DNA from: Acheta domesticus
Taxonomy: Eukaryota; Arthropoda; Insecta; Orthoptera; Gryllidae
DNA length: 64,000 bases
NCBI GenBank assembly: GCA_031308135.1
Contig: JAHLJT010009436.1
Span: 141,258,303 to 141,322,302, forward strand
Reading direction: 5' to 3'
The notes under the pieces were generated by a model that made no database searches, had not been told where the DNA came from, and saw nothing but the letters and a program-made list of their open reading frames with translations. A program made the translations under genes and the position numbers. Positions 41,901 to 48,347 of this stretch are shown piece by piece. Position 1 is the stretch's first letter, and every line of letters starts with the position of its first letter.

Positions 41901-43082
41901 CTCCACCACCTCATTTAAGACAGAATTCACTGTTTCTATCACTCTTTTAGCTTTGGCATTTTCGTATATTCTCCTCAACGGTTCGCGAGATTCAAACGGA
42001 AGTTGACTAACTCTTTCTATCTCGCGCCGAAGGAGATTTCGCATTATGTCCTTATCGTGTAATTCATTGCCAGATGAATTTTCACCACTGACGTGTGTTT
42101 CACTGGAAAGAGATGAACCTTCCACGGGATCATCATTTTCAAGTTCTACATGTTCGTCATGTGGGTTGTTTGAGCGAAGTACATACTCCGCATTTCTCTC
42201 AATGTCAGCAAGTTGTTCTGCTGTGAATTTTCCACTGCTGAGTATGTATCGTCGTTGACTGGCAAGCTTCTTTGAGTCTAGGGTAGGTCTCATATCTGGG
42301 TTCCGCTCTCTCCATACCTTGAAAACTTCTATTTCTGAGCCCCCATTTTTCGCTTTTGCATAGTACAAGCACCACATCACCTCCATTAATTCATCCCGGG
42401 TCCATCTCTGACGATGGCTTCGAGCTACTGCCGGCTCTGGGTCCCTTGGACTAACATCCGTGGGATGGCCAGACGTCGACAAGGTGACATTAGCTCGGTT
42501 TCTGAGCAGGTATGGGACATTGGTAGAACAAGGCACGTTAAGGTTCATTACATTGCTTGTTTTATCCATTTTGCTCATTGGTTTGAATTGATGATTCGCA
42601 GGACGCAAGTTCGAGTTCACAGATCACACTTAACCCTCGGGTTGTTTCCTGCCATCCGTTACTGCGACCCACAGTGGCCTCGGGACATCCCCCCGCAGGG
42701 CCCAGCAAGGGGTCCCTCCGATCGCCAGTCGGCATTACTAAACCCTACGGGATTTTCACTGACTGCTGAAGGCAGCCTCCTTCGCTGGCTAATGCAAGGT
42801 TCGGGCCTCCACTCTAATCAGTGGCCTGGTGTGCCAACCCAGTTTCTCTCCTGTACCCTCTATGGGCCGACAACAGGAAGTCCAAAGGTTCATGACCCTT
42901 CCCTCTGTACTTACTACCCACTCTCCTCAAAATGGAGTACTTCTTCGTCTGACCCCTCACTTTCAACCTATTCAGCAAGGGAGGCCCTACCGGTAGCTAG
43001 GCTACCACTGACATAGCTTTAAGGCTCATGGGGGTACTCAAGCTCCACCACCAACAGCAAGGTCGTGTACTCCCTAGGTGGA

Positions 43083-43114
<32 letters not shown>

Positions 43115-44902
43115 GAAGAAGAAGAAGCTGGCCTCGTTGGCGCTGACGGTTGCGGCAACCGTCGTCTGCGCCGAGGATGCTGCAGTAGGCATGGCAAAAT
43201 AACGGAAATTTGGATCAGTGAGGCCTGCAGGTATTGTCTATGTCATGCGACAACTTTCTCCAATAAAATGTCTACCTCTCGTCTGACTTATTAAACGCGT
43301 GCTTATCTTCGCTCTCGAACACCAAGAACAAGTTTCTCTTTAATGCTTACTGGCAAAGACCCTGCTTCTCAAGAAAATAAATTGTTTACGTCTTTTCACT
43401 AGTCTGTCGAAAATTTGAGACCTTTTGCTTTCCTCTGCTCGCTTGTGGCTCGACTCCTTATCCCATCTATTTGAAAGATTCAGAGTTGTCTCGTGATTAG
43501 CAGGATAGATTGGCTCATAACCACAAAAAATAAATAAATGCGCCCACAACTCAGAGAACACTCAAAAACGTCACATCATTTCACTCAAAAGCTTATTCAG
43601 AGTTTGAATGGCGCGTTTGGCGTGGATTCATGTGGTCGTAAAACGCGGAACAGCCAAGATGTCCCCATCTCAGCGATGATTAGGAGCACTTACAGCCGTG
43701 CCATAGCCCACTACCACGCTTACTAGCCTCCTATGGCCGTGCAAAAGAATACGATTCGCTGTAGCCCTTACCAAAACGACGCCCCCTTGAACGTGAACCT
43801 ACCGAGGGGCCCGCTAACGCCATAAGGAGCATTGAGCAGCCAGCCGAGGAGCGTGGGCAGCGCCTCCTTGTGGCCCACCCTCCCGCCACCTCCTTCCCAA
43901 AGAGGCATCTCTGTAGCGCGTACCTACCGATGGCCCTGAGAACGCATTGAGCAGTCAACCGATGAGCGTGGGCAGCGCCTCCTTGTGCCCCACCCATCAG
44001 TCACCTCCCTCCCAAAGAGGCATCAGATGTAGGCGCGAACCTACCGATGGCCCTGAGAACGCATTGAGCAGCCAACCGATGAGCATGGGCAGCGCCTCCT
44101 TGTGGCCCACCCATCAGTCACCTCCCTCCCAAAGAGGCATCAGATGTAGGCGCGAACCTACCGATGGCCCTGAGAACGCATTGAGCAGCCAGCCGATGAG
44201 CATGGGCAGCGCCTCCTTGTGGCCCACCCATCAGTCACCTCCCTCCCAAAGAGGCATCAGATGTAGGCGCGAACCTACCGATGGCCCTGAGAACGCATTG
44301 AGCAGCCAGCCGATGAGCATGGGCAGCGCCTCCTTGTGGCCCACCCATCAGTCACCACCCTCCCAAAGAGGCATCAGATGTAGGCGCGAACCTACCGATG
44401 GCCCTGAGAACGCATTGAGCAGCCAGCCGATGAGCATGGGCAGCGCCTCCTTGTGGCCCACCCATCAGTCACCACCCTCCCAAAGAGGCATCAGATGTAG
44501 GCGCGAACCTACCGATGGCCCTGAGAACGCATTGAGCAGCCAGCCGATGAGCATGGGCAGCGTCTCCTTATGGTCCACCCATCCCATCCGTCACCTTCTT
44601 ACCAAAGAGGCAGACCCTGGAACGTAAACCTACCGAAGGTCTCGCGAACGCTATCATCAGCCAACCGAGCATCATGGGTAGCGCACTAAGCATGAGTGCA
44701 CCCTTGCGGCCAACCCTGTCGGCCAGTGGGCCAGCGACGAGCGCGCCGCCTAGCGACGCCAGCGGCATCAGCCCGCCAATCCATGTCGCCTCCTCAAGCG
44801 ACAGGCGCAGCGGCTGGTTGTCCTCCACCTGACCCATTAGAATGGGCACCGCGGGCGCCGACCACGCCTGTGTGATGCCCATGCTCATTGCTGGAATGTT
44901 GG
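28569..44902 (-). CDS. Tret1-like MFS sugar (trehalose) transporter, 2 exons seen, 5' partial
   Basis: Join of complement 44634-44902 and 28569-29633, both phase 0 at the junction, about 443 codons. Sugar-porter MFS proteins move hexoses or, in insects, trehalose across the plasma membrane through 12 helices. Exon 1 carries the first helices and GPLADRVGRKGAL. Exon 2 carries WMPESPEF after helix 6, QQMSGISLF in helix 7, VDRVGRRMLL and the C-terminal PETKGRTKG. The joined FARPS|LWLLVAGRILTCAAGG reads through as family members do. Exon 1 enters in phase after an acceptor, so one or more N-terminal exons lie further right and were not found; the first in-frame ATG (44888) could also serve. The intron of nearly 15 kb is filled with retroelements and the exon-derived array. 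Substrate is inferred from family only. Confidence 0.85.
29708..29762. repeat. (AAT)n/(ATT)n microsatellite, left
   Basis: Six or so AAT units are followed by about a dozen ATT units, next to the 5' end of the decayed R4/Dong-like copy. Such (TAA)n tracts are the known target of Dong elements. Confidence 0.95.
29763..32893 (+). mobile_element. R4/Dong-like LINE, 5'-truncated, decayed (+ copy)
   Basis: This is a broken relative of the - strand element at 38914-43083. It starts at AAAACTTGAAAACGATGG, matching an internal part of the full copy, has a large internal deletion near 29910, a solo LTR insertion at 30271-30733, and several stops and frameshifts. Recognisable pieces are FYMDDLKVFARNE (RT), CHICQEQVETIDH (CCHC-like) and ISRMWCVKAQVVPIV (end of the endonuclease region). 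The 3' end, CAGCCGACTCATAA then GATATAGTGG, is shared with the other copy and is followed directly by (ATT)n. Confidence 0.85.
30271..30733 (-). mobile_element. solo LTR, 463 bp, 5-bp target duplication
   Basis: This insert interrupts the decayed LINE exactly where the intact copy reads TTTGCTACCCAAAGCGGG. It starts TGTTATG, ends GCAACA and is flanked by CTACA on both sides (30266-30270 and 30734-30738). Read on the - strand it has a TATA-like TTATAAGCC, then GTGAAATAAAAACC near the end, the normal order of promoter and poly(A) signal in an LTR. It is unrelated in sequence to the gypsy LTRs at 33354 and 37930. Confidence 0.88.
32894..32935. repeat. (ATT)n microsatellite, second
   Basis: About 14 ATT units between the 3' end of the + strand R4/Dong-like copy and the 5' end of the truncated RTE-like element. 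Confidence 0.95.
32936..33353 (+). pseudogene. RTE-like LINE reverse transcriptase, left half (split by gypsy)
   Basis: An open frame of about 137 codons carries KRIINKGVRQGDSLSPTLFN (the RT motif B region), TLLYADDQVIL (YADD catalytic motif) and SVNKTKVMAFKGKE. It is 5' truncated and interrupted at 33353 by the gypsy LTR. The right half continues at 38346. Removing the gypsy element and one copy of AGAAC restores the frame as MVLEQVTRFNYLGCEI. Confidence 0.88.
33349..33353 (+). repeat. gypsy target-site duplication, left
   Basis: AGAAC, repeated at 38346-38350 directly after the 3' LTR. Five-base duplications are usual for Ty3/gypsy integrases. Confidence 0.92.
33354..33769 (+). repeat. gypsy 5' LTR
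   Basis: It starts TGTAGTATGCGG and ends GAGTTATAACA. The middle holds CCAAATAAAAGGACGCCG, a TATA-like or poly(A)-like box, and a second AATAAATATTC near the end. It differs from the 3' LTR at four single bases. Confidence 0.97.
33771..33780 (+). other. gypsy primer-binding site
   Basis: TGGCGACGAG, one base after the LTR end, in the place and form (TGGCG...) used by many insect gypsy elements for tRNA priming. The tRNA was not identified. Confidence 0.7.
33792..37934 (+). CDS. gypsy gag-pol polyprotein (single ORF)
   Basis: It has 1,380 codons and is uninterrupted. Gag has a glutamine run near residues 14-20 and one clear CCHC knuckle (CYKCGKKGHIREVC, about residue 280). Protease: FQVDTGAAATLIS (about 365). 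Reverse transcriptase: NYLDDIVVTG (about 650). RNase H: ILAVDASEYGIGAVLSQ (about 795). Integrase: the HHCC finger ending HCEACQ, then VDFAGPF, ISDNGPRF and PQSNGEVERL for the D, D and E positions. A C-terminal basic region (FKRGDKVLVRVYG, SRHQSQIRRRY) resembles a GPY/F-type tail. The stop TAG at 37932-37934 lies inside the 3' LTR. Gag and Pol are fused without a frameshift. Confidence 0.96.
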   Translation: MNAEQFSQLMACLQQQQQQQMAMMVQTLQQAAISSRPSSPAPPFATYDAAEETCEEYVARLEQHLLCYDIKEESRKRAFFLATIGAPLNRLLRKLSKEEEISQVSYDILKQRLLAHFSRETHLVAARYKFYSSRMKPGQTHADWARELKGLAKRCAFECNTEKSYAESLIRDMLVMHTPEKEVRWALLQQNNPSLEDALKLATSYEVTKHTAHQMTLGDRAARDVEEMSVQEENWVAKPRCRKQQEKKSPSTSRGKLLKSCRQCFISHDRKVCRFLRAECYKCGKKGHIREVCNSGSAENRRQEMDIDEVSGHVREGRSSGYAESQRQERGIDEGDGDCIYSVMQCDDKSKLFVNLEIGGKSVLFQVDTGAAATLISMTTYEQLGSPPCASLNTVFYGYARQRIKTKGKISLLAKYKAMERQITLVVVDSRDAVNILGMDVFTIFGFTVQDAFVIQTSALPKEVKNVIDLNSEVFSEQLGKCKFFEAHLQLKKDATPKFFKARPVPLAVKDKVKEEIDRLVDLDVLTPVSTSAWATPVVIVKKKDGKIRMCGDFKSTVNAQLMVEQFPIPRAEELFQKLAGGQRFSKIDLRDAYLQIPLDEESANLLVINTPFGLYRYNRLPFGVASAAAIFQRCLHTLTAQVKGSANYLDDIVVTGESEEEHLQNLNLLLKTLNEWGLRVNLDKCDFFKEQITYLGHVLDSSGIRPTGENSTAIQQLPVPVNLQQLQSFLGKINYYGKFIKNMAEIAAPLNALRKKGVKWHWSADCDKAFRRLKENLMQAVKLEHFLPDRTTILAVDASEYGIGAVLSQKDAKGVERPIACVSKTLNVHQKNYSQIEKEALAIVYGVRKFNEYLYGSKFIIITDHKPLVSLFSPHKRIPDNTARKMQRWALFLSDYSYRILYRSTYQHANADALSRLPQGPDATFDSEDIACLQLDQAEEEAVSGFPVSSYQVAKETKKDPQLRQVLYHVQTGWSSAHRRTRALTEWYKLQHRLSVKGGVLLLASDEGVRVVIPHKLRPKVLRLLHEGHWGIARTKQAARRYCYWPGITKDIEEMSKHCEACQTSQAAPRADLSSWPQPCEPWDRIHVDFAGPFLGHMWLLVVDALSNYPYVMRMQHTTAPHTIDALKKVFVTEGLPRVLISDNGPRFISAEFQKFCKSSGIQHILAPPFHPQSNGEVERLVQTFKSAMLKATRAGASVEQALVSMLTTYRTLPNMSGRSPAQVLHGRQPRTLLSLLFPEEVPVSTKGAKFKRGDKVLVRVYGSNCKWQPAIVTAVRGGRVYVLRTEDRAISRHQSQIRRRYYDSVVDKQQAGGGPAQSRATESVMRFPFSSQQEERPTLDSGATIEEPSLQPQQRPALRRSNRLRRFTPYITTSVGRV
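37919..37929 (+). other. gypsy polypurine tract
   Basis: GGTGGGGAGGG ends directly at the TG of the 3' LTR. It overlaps the last codons of gag-pol. Confidence 0.8.
37930..38345 (+). repeat. gypsy 3' LTR
   Basis: 416 bp, the same ends as the 5' LTR. Its third to fifth bases (TAG) provide the stop codon of gag-pol. Confidence 0.97.
38346..38871 (+). pseudogene. RTE-like LINE, right half and 3' tail
   Basis: It continues the frame split by gypsy: TRFNYLGCEITYGRDRDI, SVLLYGCETWVQKQEDC, ESAEIRFLGRVKGCTLRDQ, KIKKYRQQWVTHIENM and NIGRPKMRWKEAG. These are the C-terminal landmarks of a widespread animal LINE family. The element ends in TAATGATGATG, a GAT-type tail, that passes into (ATT)n. The coding frame of the right half is open to 38853. 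Confidence 0.85.
38872..38913. repeat. (ATT)n microsatellite, third
   Basis: About 14 units between the RTE-like tail and the 3' end of the - strand R4/Dong-like element. The tract may have grown from the RTE tail and then served as insertion target. Confidence 0.95.
39111..42620 (-). CDS. R4/Dong-like ORF: Myb-like, RT, CCHC-like, restriction-like endonuclease
   Basis: 1,169 codons. The N-terminal RQRWTRDELMEVMWCLYYA is followed by an RP...KLASQRRYI part like a Myb/SANT DNA-binding domain. RT landmarks are PEWLTRGITYLLPK, NYRPITCLPVLYK, SMAWIDYQKAFDSVPHEW and LFYMDDLKVFAKN. Then come RICQEQVETIDHIVSAF (CCHC-like, first Cys and last Cys replaced in this copy) and the nuclease core NKPDIVIRD...LLIDIAVSCD...EAEKRLKYK. 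After LKYK the frame shifts: the family's ISRMW.VKAQVVPI continuation is present in another frame from about 39220 downwards. The + copy has the same break. Without that tail the protein is probably not fully active. Confidence 0.87.
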   Translation of the reverse strand: MNSNLRPANHQFKPMSKMDKTSNVMNLNVPCSTNVPYLLRNRANVTLSTSGHPTDVSPRDPEPAVARSHRQRWTRDELMEVMWCLYYAKAKNGGSEIEVFKVWRERNPDMRPTLDSKKLASQRRYILSSGKFTAEQLADIERNAEYVLRSNNPHDEHVELENDDPVEGSSLSSETHVSGENSSGNELHDKDIMRNLLRREIERVSQLPFESREPLRRIYENAKAKRVIETVNSVLNEVVETPGRDLDITEINHIIYATGYLVSQIILGPAKNTDGRQQNRVNSSVPPWMNRIEKRIADTQREISLLAEVSSKSMHTSKVQRKIFNVEQKYQIENDTSRLMVVEKLKEKIQAWAQRIRRYKRRIDFRVQNRLFETDAKRFYRNLTQKPNGKAVTPSKEDVEEFWAGIWEESRSYNKDASWLQSEVDAADELVETVEDVHQFSEEDLFQAIKNMGNWKSPGIDKIQIYWIKKLTAIHSHLAKAVNKIFENPKEIPEWLTRGITYLLPKAGDSSLAKNYRPITCLPVLYKVITSAIADKMYRHLDKNHLMPAEQKGCRKVSYGCKEILLLNKVILNYVKKRKRNFSMAWIDYQKAFDSVPHEWILKTMEIYRFHPRLIEFCKASMKSWSTRLLIHSGKEAVETRSIQINRGIFQGDSLSPLLFCISLIPLSRQLSQADFGFKLHGDERPVSHLFYMDDLKVFAKNEAILSQMLSVVNDFSNDICMKFGLDKCAKINLKRGKLTTSENIEIDTHTVIQDLEPGKTYKYLGIEECETISNDRMKERIRREYYRRVRLVLQSALNSRNKISAIGSLAVPVAEYSFGLVDWTQQEIRTMDRKNRKLLTMHHVAHPRADIHRLYVSRKEGGRGLRQIEASWHNAIVGMGKYVVSHQDDPLMKQVMKSDRRMGNRGIVSVAKSIAKKTRQDTSNNTDTELLMLLNMKCETQKMLKKSWRDKPLDGQYLKRMDKVQINKDQSFMWLKRGRMKPESEALVIAAQDQALRTRHYDKAVLKISQDDKSRICQEQVETIDHIVSAFPILAKTEYLKRHDRVCSYLHWQICTALEVRNTCPKWYEHSPKPVTSVGLCTIFYDQQIQTDRTIPANKPDIVIRDLSKKSCLLIDIAVSCDLNVVTKEAEKRLKYKSRNRDQPNVGRKSTGRPDSYRSCGICCAKFE
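42621..43083 (-). other. 5' UTR of the R4/Dong-like element
   Basis: 463 bases between the first ATG of the ORF and the (TAA)n border, with no ORF in the element's sense that I would support. The + strand frame seen here is a shadow. Confidence 0.55.
43084..43113. repeat. (TTA)n microsatellite, fourth
   Basis: About ten TTA units at the 5' border of the R4/Dong-like element, followed by a short (AGA)n run to 43127. Confidence 0.95.
43128..43798. other. transporter intron between LINE and exon-derived array
   Basis: No ORF or repeat I can support. From about 43730 the sequence begins to resemble the array units. Confidence 0.4.
43799..44633 (-). repeat. 117-bp tandem array made of transporter exon 3'-end copies
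   Basis: CTACCG landmarks fall at 43799, 43924, 44041, 44158, 44275, 44392, 44509 and 44630. The five inner spacings are exactly 117, the outer ones 125 and 121; the last landmark is the true donor of transporter exon 1. On the - strand each unit reads VGHKEALPMLIGWLLNAFSG then PS, followed by a GTAGGT donor, parallel to the exon's ALPMMLGWLMIAFARPS and donor. Each full unit has an in-frame TGA downstream of the donor, so it cannot be read through. The leftmost unit is diverged. They look like repeated copies of an exon end plus flanking intron, from a paralogue or an older version of this exon. Confidence 0.85.
44634..44902 (-). CDS. Tret1-like exon 1 seen (helices 1-3)
   Basis: The acceptor (- strand) is CATTTTCAG and the donor CCTTCG|GTAGGT. 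It encodes NIPAMSMGITQAWSAPAVPI, EEATWIGGLMPLASLGGALV, AGPLADRVGRKGAL and LPMMLGWLMIAFARPS. G...DR.GRK is the sugar-porter signature of the loop between helices 2 and 3. If translation starts at the ATG at 44888 the N-terminus would be very short, so an upstream exon is more likely. Confidence 0.87.
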
Positions 44903-45104
44903 CTGAAAATGTTTATTTACGTAATTAATAGTGAATGCCTTATTGGTAATTAGTAATGATCTGTACTTTCGCGTACGAATGAAATGATGAGAGAGGTGAC
45001 ATTAGGAACAGAGCATTTTGAAATTAAGCTCACCAAAGGTATTTTCGTACAAGTACATTATTACTTTCTCGTCTTAAGAAGGTACTTTTTAAGAAGAGAA
45101 AGTT

Positions 45105-45480
45105 ATGTTATACGCGAATTTTTGGCAAAAAAAGTCTTATTGCCAGGATCTGGTAACAAAAATGTGGATAAATCCAGTTGCTAAATTTAGAAAAAAAATC
45201 CTCTAACATGTGGTATAGCCAGAATCTATTACTAGTGGGTCCTTAATACCGAAAAATCGATTGACAGCAAAACGTCTGTCCATCCCTCTGTGAACAACGC
45301 TAGCGGCTAAACCGTTTAGCAGATTTTCTCCAAAATTGATATTCCCCAGTCGCTGTTGCTGGTGTCGCGGCCCCTTAAATTTGAAACCGATATATTTTTG
45401 GAGGAGAGGATTCTTTACATGAAGTCTCCAGATTGTTTTCAAATTTAAAAACTGGCTCCATCGTTTTTGATTCAATTTTG
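45105..45480 (+). repeat. dispersed repeat family R (copy 2)
   Basis: It contains GTCTTATTGCCAGGATCTGG, then AACAAAAATGTGGATAAATC CAGTTGCTAAAT, then GTGGGTCCTTAATACCGAAA and AACGCTAGCGGCTAAACCG. The blocks match copies at 63484-63700 and, inverted, 17527-17800. Confidence 0.55.
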
Positions 45481-46795
45481 TTGTTGAATATTGTAAAGGA
45501 CATTTAAGAGAGCGGTGCAAGTCTCATGTTTGATAAAAATTCCGATTTTTCGAAAATTGAAAAATAAACATTTTTTCTTCATGAAATGTGTTCACGAGAA
45601 ACATTAAAAATTATGTCATGTTCAATTTTTCGAAAACATGAATGTTTTGTGCGAAATCTTTTGGGGCGTCTTCTTATTACTACAAAAATTTTCGGCGTCT
45701 TCCTACAACTCCAATTGTTAAGATACATTTTTTTCCTTAATAAATTTGTTTATTAAAAACAGACCTTCAAATAAGGTCATATTGAATTTTTCGAAAATAT
45801 GAGTATTTTTGTGTAATTTGAGGTCAAACACCTGGTTCGAATTTCCTGCGCTTCGTGAACATAATTTGAGAGGTGTTTGGGAGCTACTGCTATTCTTATG
45901 AAAGAAAGTATATTGAAGGAATGTATTACATTTAACTTAGAAGTAACAAACACACTTTTTACTTCAATAAATTTTGATAGCTGATTATATGTTTGTAAAA
46001 GTTAGTAATGACCCGGTTCCTGGCTATCGAAATAAACGCAGGTGTGCACCACAGACGCTTTTTTCACGTTGATTGGGTTTTGATTATCTTAGCATTATTT
46101 CTAATACTTTACATGAAAGAAAAAATGAAAAATTGAGTACCAAAAATTTGTATGAACGTTTTAACTTTAATTTCATGTTACTACCTACCCTGCCTTGGGG
46201 AACAATGCAACGATGGAAATTTGAGAAATTCATTGTTGAACGGCGGCAAGATAAGATAGTAAAATGACATTCTTTTGAATTCTTCTCTTTGTAGAACATT
46301 GACATGGAACCATTATGAGGCCTTGTTCTACTTATTTGAATTTTTTATTTGACGTCAAAAACCTGAGTGTGACCTACTATAGGGAAAATGTGTTCTGGGA
46401 GGCTTTTCCTTGAATTTTGGTATCCTTACCCTAACTCATACATCTGTTGAATTCTGAATGCAGGTGGAAACGGAACGTTTGTTCTTCGACTACTAATGAG
46501 AATTTGGGGAAATTTTCTTACTGTATGGAAACGTATGGAGCATTTAACATTACAAGCTCAGACAAGGAGTAACGTATAATGTGTAATTCGTTTTTCGTTT
46601 ATGAGAAGAAGAAGCTTTTTTCAGGGTATTCGTTTTGACAAAAAAGAAGAAAAGTAAATAAATTACCTTTGTTTTTACACCTCGCCATTAAAAGGCACAA
46701 GCTCCACTTCATAAATGTGACAAGAGGTGGGAAGTCCCCCTTTCTTATACCTTAGAAGTCCTTTGTAAGAAGAGAAAGTATTGTAATTGGGCGTC

Positions 46796-47040
46796 GGTAA
46801 CGGCGAATTTTCGACAGAAAAACTCTTATTCTCCGGCCCTAGTAACGAAAAGTGTTTCTTTGTCTATCTATCTATTTATCTATCTATCTATTCTTTTTTT
46901 TACGAGTTCTGAAGTCAGATTCATTATGTGTAAGTCTTTCACACAAATTATGGATTGGATTACGGGATAGCGCCGAAAAATCGAATAAGGGAAAACGTCT
47001 GTTCGTCTGTGGTCAACACTATTTCACAGTATATAAATCA
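46796..47040 (+). repeat. dispersed repeat family R (copy 3, partial)
   Basis: GGCGAATTTTCGACAGAAAA, then CTCTTATTCTCCGGCCCTAG TAACGAAAA, then further weak matches up to about 47040 around AAACGTCTGTTCGTCTG. It is interrupted by a TCTA microsatellite (46862-46890). Confidence 0.4.
46862..46890 (+). repeat. (TCTA)n microsatellite
   Basis: About seven imperfect TCTA/TTTA units, inside copy 3 of repeat family R. Confidence 0.85.
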
Positions 47041-47281
47041 ATACAGTTGCGCAGCTCAGCCCGTGTATTGGCTAGTTAGGGATGCGCACGCACACAGCTA
47101 GCGATCCTGGCGGAGACCAAGTAAACCTACGTATAGCTGCTACTGAAGTATACGGATGTTTGTGAATTTGCGTTTATTAAGAGCTGGTTAAAAATTAAAA
47201 AAATAATTCGTGTTATTTCTTGACCTCGTAGGATTGTTTCTTGACCTCGTAAATCCGGACCTCAAAACAGCATTCTGATTA

Positions 47282-48347
47282 ATGGAGTCACTTGCACTTA
47301 TTTACGTGAAATCGCAGAATTTTTCGAAATTTACTTCGACGAAGTTTATTCAAATGAGCCTAAGAACCAACTACCATCAATTGAAAGAAGGTACACAGAA
47401 ACTCATAGAAATTTCCTTCAATAATATCGAAACTGCTCAGATTTTATACACTCTAAAAGCTGATTTCGCTTCAGGTCCTGATGGTATCCTACCAGTTTTT
47501 CTAAAATATTGTGCTAGATTGTGAGCTCCTTTGCTAAACTTTATCTTCAAACAATCTCTAGATACGCAATTACTACATAATAATTTGAAAAGGGCTTTAT
47601 GTCACTCCAATTTTCAAGAAGGGAAACAAGCAAAACCAAGGAAATACAGGCCCATAAGTCTCACCAGTGTGGTATGCAAGGCAATGAAAACCATAATTAC
47701 AGCGAGAATTCGAGACCATGTCAAACGGAACGACATAATTCCAAAGGAACAGCATGACTTTGTACCAGGACGGTCCACTGTCATCGTGGATCTGTGGACG
47801 AAAGCCGTAGGTCTGGGCCAGCCTATTGACGTAGTATATTTGGATTTTGCGAAGGTCTTCGATAAGTTGCCACATAGGCGCTTGTTACATGTATTCCTTG
47901 GGAGTACAAGAGAATATTCTCGGATAGATAAGAGAATTTCTGACAAATACAACTTTCCAAGTCATGGTTGGACAATATTTATCAACATTCAGAGTAGTTT
48001 CTAGTGGAATACCTGGAGGTTCTGTCCTAGGACCTCTACTGTTTATATGATACACCAGTGACTTTAGAAATGAGTTGTCTTCGATTTGGAACTGCTATGT
48101 ATATGATACCAAACTCAATACAATGCCAATCCCTTTACATCGCACGCTGAGTTGCAAAATGATATGCAAACCGTGGTAAACTGGTCTGAATCTTGGTTGC
48201 TCCCTCTGAACCCAGATAAATGTGTAAATCTATATGTTGGAGAAAAGAATCCACAAATTCCATATTTCATTAATAGGAAACGCTTGCTGCTAACTAAATG
48301 ATTTGAGTGTGATTATAACATCAAATCTTAAATGGGAAAGTCAAGTT
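47282..48347 (+). pseudogene. CR1-like LINE RT fragment, left part
   Basis: A decayed reverse transcriptase over several frames: ADFASGPDGILPVFLKYCA, KYRPISLTSVVCKAMKTII, EQHDFVPGRSTVIVDL, VVYLDFAKVFDKLPHRRLLH (catalytic D of motif A) and IPGGSVLGPLLF (motif B). The motif C region near 48090 has lost its DD pair (YVYDTKLNTM). The fragment stops at 48347, where a 1.5 kb insertion begins. Confidence 0.8.

Larger units (their letters stand above)
38914..43083 (-). mobile_element. R4/Dong-like LINE, near full length (- strand)
   Basis: It is 4.2 kb, with the 3' end at 38914 and the 5' end at 43083, bounded on both sides by (AAT)n in the element's sense orientation. It has one long ORF with an N-terminal Myb-like part, RT, a CCHC-like motif and a restriction-like endonuclease (PD...D) region, the layout of R2/R4-group LINEs. 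Dong of the R4 clade is known to insert into (TAA)n, which fits both borders. Only the end of the ORF is frameshifted. Confidence 0.85.
44903..47281. other. intron or intergenic region right of the transporter
   Basis: The N-terminal transporter exon was looked for on the - strand and not found. The region is dominated by diverged dispersed-repeat sequence (copies at 45105-45480 and 46796-47040) and a TCTA microsatellite. Otherwise AT-rich, without ORFs of note. Confidence 0.4.

Noticed and set aside
42414..43016. A 200-codon + strand ORF.
   Set aside because: Antisense to the N-terminal part and 5' UTR of the R4/Dong-like element; no recognisable protein.
43947..44627. A 226-codon + strand ORF with five perfect internal repeats, like a repetitive structural protein.
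   Set aside because: The 117-bp period is a multiple of three, which keeps all frames open. The meaningful reading is on the - strand, where each unit matches a sugar-transporter exon end with a splice donor.
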